Assembly (NCBI GenBank): GCA_900762005.1
Contig: CAAFEV010000325.1
Span: 1 to 17,880 of the forward strand
Length of the DNA: 17,880 nucleotides
Direction: 5' to 3'
From: an uncultured Oscillospiraceae bacterium
Lineage (GTDB): Bacteria > Bacillota > Clostridia > Oscillospirales > Oscillospiraceae
Below are positions 15,482-17,880 of this stretch, in pieces (positions within the stretch are counted from its first letter, which is position 1; the number at the start of each line of letters is the position of its first letter). The translations under genes and the position numbers were made by a program. The notes under the pieces were generated by a model. That model was not told where the DNA came from. It did no database searches and saw only the letters and a program-made list of their open reading frames with translations.

Positions 15482-17815
15482 ATGAAAAAGAATCTTGCAA
15501 AGCTTTTGACTCTTCTTCTTGTTGTCGTTATGATAACCGCTTTGTTTGCCGGTTGCAAAGACGATAAGACAGCAGAGCCGACCAAAGCACCCGATGCATC
15601 TACCCCCGATGTGACCAAGGAGCCCGACGCACCGTACGTCGGTGGCGACACCTTTGTCGTTGGCTACGACACCTTCTCGCAGAAATTCAGCCCGTTCTTC
15701 GCGACTACCGGCTATGACGTCGATGTTGCGGCGATGACCGGTATTGGACTTCTCGGCATGGACCGTGAAGGCAACATGGTCCTCAAGGGCATCGAAGGCG
15801 AAGTCCGCGCCTACAACGGCAAGGACTACACCTACAAGGGCGTTGCCGACTGCGTTGTTACGCAGAACGACGACGGCACCGTTACCTATGACCTCACAAT
15901 GCGCGACGATATCGTCTTCTCCGACGGCACCCCCGTTACGATTGACGATGTCATCTTCTCCATGTATGTCCTCTGCGACCCGGCATACGACGGCTCCAGC
16001 ACCCTGTACGCACAGCCGATTCAGGGCGTTAACGAGTACAGATCCGGCATGGAAGCCATCATCAACCTGATTGCCGCAGCCGGTCCCGATGCTGTGGATT
16101 CGCATTCCAATGAAGAGCAGACCGCTAAGTTCTGGGAAGTTTTCCCGGTTGCAGGCGAGAAGTTCGCACAGGAAATTGTTGACTATTGTGCAGAAAACGC
16201 GGGCACGACTGATGTTACCGCTGCAGCAGCCGTTTGGGGCTATGAGCTTGAAGCCGGCGCAACCACCGCTGACTTCTTCAACGCGATTGTTGAAGCAAAG
16301 GGTTACGGTCTGGGCAGCGACGGCATCAACTTTGAATCCGCCGGCACCTCCATCACCGACTTCCTGTATGCCGAGCTCGGCGAGCTTGCCGACCAGTACG
16401 CCATCGGCGTGCAGACCGGCGACAGCGCCGCTACCATCACGGGTATCCAGAAGACCGGCGACTACTCCCTGAGAATTGTCATGGACAGTTTTGACGCTAC
16501 CGCAATCTATCAGCTCGGCGTTACCATTGCTCCGCTGCACTACTACGGCAACAAGGACGCATATAACTACGAAGCGAACCAGTTCGGGTTCACCAAGGGC
16601 GACCTGTCCGGCGTGAAGTCCAAGACCACCCAGCCCGTGGGCGCAGGTCCGTACAAGTTCATCTCCTACGAGAACGGCGTTGTTACTTTCGAGCGCAACG
16701 AGAGCTATTACCTCGGCTGCCCGAAGATTACCAACATTCTCTTCCAGGAAACCAACTCCGGCGATAAGCTCACCGGCGTTGCCTCCGGCTCCTTCGACCT
16801 CAGCGATCCCCCCTACTCCAACGAAGCGGTTGACTCCATTAAGGGCTACAACACCGACACCGGCGAGACCGACGGCGCAGTTCTGACCACCATCAGCGTC
16901 GATAACCTCGGCTACGGCTACATCGGTCTGAACGCTGACACCATGAATGTCGGCGGCGTTCCCGACAGCCAGGAATCCAAGGATCTCCGCAAGGCATTCG
17001 CAACGATGCTCTCCGTCCACCGTGATGTTGTTATCAACTCCTACTACGGTGAGCGTGCCGCTGTTATCAACTACCCGATCTCCAACACCTCCTGGGCAGC
17101 TCCGAGACCCGCCGACGAGGGCTACGAGATTGCTTACTCCACCGATGTGGACGGCAACCCCATCTACAACGACTCCATGAGCGAGCAGGAAAAATATGAT
17201 GCAGCTCTCGAAGCAGCCAAGGGCTTCCTGATTGCGGCAGGCTACACCTGGGACGAAGCCACAAGTAAGTTCACCGCAGCTCCGGAAGGCGCAACTCTTG
17301 CTTATGAAATCATTATCCCGGCTGACGGCATCGGCGATCACCCCGTTTACGGCATCTGCACCTCCGTTAAGGATGAGCTTGCCTCCATCGGCATCACGCT
17401 GGAAATCAACGACCCGTCCGATTCCAACGTCCTTTGGAACAAGCTTGACGCAGGCACGCAGAATATGTGGTGCGCTGCATGGCAGGCAACTCCCGATCCC
17501 GATATGTATCAGGTTTACCATTCCTCCAACGTTGTCGGCAAGGGCGGCACCGATTCCAACCACTATCACATTGCCGACGCAACGCTTGACGAGTACATTA
17601 TGGCAGCCAGAGGCTCCTCCGATCAGGCTTACAGAAAGTCCACCTACAAGGATTGCCTCAACATTCTCCTTGACTGGGCGGTTGAAATCCCGACCTATCA
17701 GAGACAGAATGCTTACGTCGTTTCCACCGAGCGCGTGAATGTTGCGACGATTACGCCGGACATCACCCCGTTCTGGACCTGGATGAACGATCTCGAGCTG
17801 CTCGAAATGAACTAA
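15482..17815 (+). CDS. ABC transporter substrate-binding lipoprotein, family 5 (peptide type)
   Basis: A 777-residue extracellular solute-binding lipoprotein. The N-terminus is a lipoprotein signal peptide: MKKN, a hydrophobic run, then LFAGC with lipidation at Cys25, followed by a charged, Thr/Pro-rich linker. The mature part has the family-5 fold: FSPFFATTGYD, TMRDDIVFSDGTPVTIDDVIFS, QPVGAGPYKFISYENGVVTFERNESYY, and a C-terminal region ending PFWTWMNDLELL. These proteins deliver oligopeptides, or sometimes other solutes, to an Opp/Dpp-type permease. It is much longer than the usual 500-600 residues, mainly because of an insertion at about 183-312. GGAGG (15470-15474) is 7 bp before the ATG. 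It follows the four-helix membrane protein by 22 bp; permease and ATPase genes are not in the window and may lie downstream. The ligand is not determined. Confidence 0.94.
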   Translation: MKKNLAKLLTLLLVVVMITALFAGCKDDKTAEPTKAPDASTPDVTKEPDAPYVGGDTFVVGYDTFSQKFSPFFATTGYDVDVAAMTGIGLLGMDREGNMVLKGIEGEVRAYNGKDYTYKGVADCVVTQNDDGTVTYDLTMRDDIVFSDGTPVTIDDVIFSMYVLCDPAYDGSSTLYAQPIQGVNEYRSGMEAIINLIAAAGPDAVDSHSNEEQTAKFWEVFPVAGEKFAQEIVDYCAENAGTTDVTAAAAVWGYELEAGATTADFFNAIVEAKGYGLGSDGINFESAGTSITDFLYAELGELADQYAIGVQTGDSAATITGIQKTGDYSLRIVMDSFDATAIYQLGVTIAPLHYYGNKDAYNYEANQFGFTKGDLSGVKSKTTQPVGAGPYKFISYENGVVTFERNESYYLGCPKITNILFQETNSGDKLTGVASGSFDLSDPPYSNEAVDSIKGYNTDTGETDGAVLTTISVDNLGYGYIGLNADTMNVGGVPDSQESKDLRKAFATMLSVHRDVVINSYYGERAAVINYPISNTSWAAPRPADEGYEIAYSTDVDGNPIYNDSMSEQEKYDAALEAAKGFLIAAGYTWDEATSKFTAAPEGATLAYEIIIPADGIGDHPVYGICTSVKDELASIGITLEINDPSDSNVLWNKLDAGTQNMWCAAWQATPDPDMYQVYHSSNVVGKGGTDSNHYHIADATLDEYIMAARGSSDQAYRKSTYKDCLNILLDWAVEIPTYQRQNAYVVSTERVNVATITPDITPFWTWMNDLELLEMN

Positions 17816-17822
17816 GCTCAGA

Positions 17823-17839
17823 CAGCGTAGCTAACGCTG
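17823..17839 (+). other. Hairpin just after the binding-protein gene
   Basis: CAGCGT (17823-17828) pairs with ACGCTG (17834-17839) around a 5-nt loop, 7 bp after the stop codon. No T-run follows, so it is not a standard terminator. Such stems after a binding-protein gene can protect the upstream mRNA and give it excess expression over permease genes; that role is inference. Confidence 0.45.
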
Positions 17840-17866
17840 CCTAAATCCCGGATTACGGTTCCAACA

Positions 17867-17880
17867 GGCTGCTTGCAGCC
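17867..17880 (+). terminator. Possible terminator stem cut by the window end
   Basis: GGCTGC (17867-17872) and GCAGCC (17875-17880) form an inverted repeat around TT that reaches the last base. AACA just before it could extend the stem if TGTT follows. Whether a T-run follows cannot be seen, so terminator status is uncertain. Confidence 0.4.

Noticed and set aside
15338..17569. A 743-codon open frame on the - strand opposite the binding-protein gene
   Set aside because: It is antisense to a gene with a clear lipobox, family motifs and ribosome site. The translation is Gly/Val/Ala-rich without a recognisable fold, and the lack of stops follows from the strong codon bias of the + strand gene.
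1..17880. Defence system, mobile element, CRISPR array or prophage
   Set aside because: No transposase, integrase, nuclease, toxin-antitoxin pair or spaced repeats are seen; the genes form ordinary metabolic and transport units.

Overview
The window looks like chromosome from a gut-type Clostridia member of the Bacillota (Oscillospiraceae/Ruminococcaceae-like). The clues are a fairly GC-rich coding style, a glgB-glgC-glgD-glgA-glgP order with the Bacillota-type GlgD subunit, strong AGGAGG-type ribosome sites, a surface protein with S-layer homology repeats, and a lipoprotein peptide-binding protein. Placement below class is inference. All convincing genes lie on the + strand. I see no tRNA, rRNA, CRISPR array, transposase or phage gene.

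Layout. (1) 2-1660: the 3' part of a secreted surface protein with two tandem carbohydrate-binding-like modules, an InlB-like repeat and three SLH domains, closed by a strong terminator. (2) 1799-2572: an AraC-family regulator with its own promoter and a strong terminator. (3) 2805-12767: a six-gene glycogen operon, glgB, glgC, glgD, glgA, glgP and a GH13 alpha-glucan hydrolase, starting from a promoter at about 2731-2758. Gaps are 13, 25, -4, 21 and -4 bp, so two junctions are ATGA overlaps. (4) 12950-14641: a cytoplasmic M3-family zinc oligoendopeptidase. (5) 14839-15459 and 15482-17815: an unrecognised four-helix membrane protein followed at 22 bp by a large peptide-binding lipoprotein, behind a clear promoter at 14767-14795. 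The window ends in a short region with two hairpins.

How it fits together. GlgC with GlgD makes ADP-glucose, GlgA polymerises it, and GlgB adds branches. GlgP releases glucose-1-phosphate and the GH13 enzyme probably hydrolyses the remaining branched or short glucans, so synthesis and recycling of glycogen sit in one transcript. The AraC protein just upstream is a reasonable but unproven regulator. The last three genes suggest peptide uptake and intracellular peptide cleavage. The glycogen cluster has a well-known arrangement, and I found no convincing undescribed system. The points most worth a second look are the unrecognised membrane protein, the loss of every catalytic site checked in GlgD, the inverted repeat upstream of glgB, and the large insertion in the binding protein.
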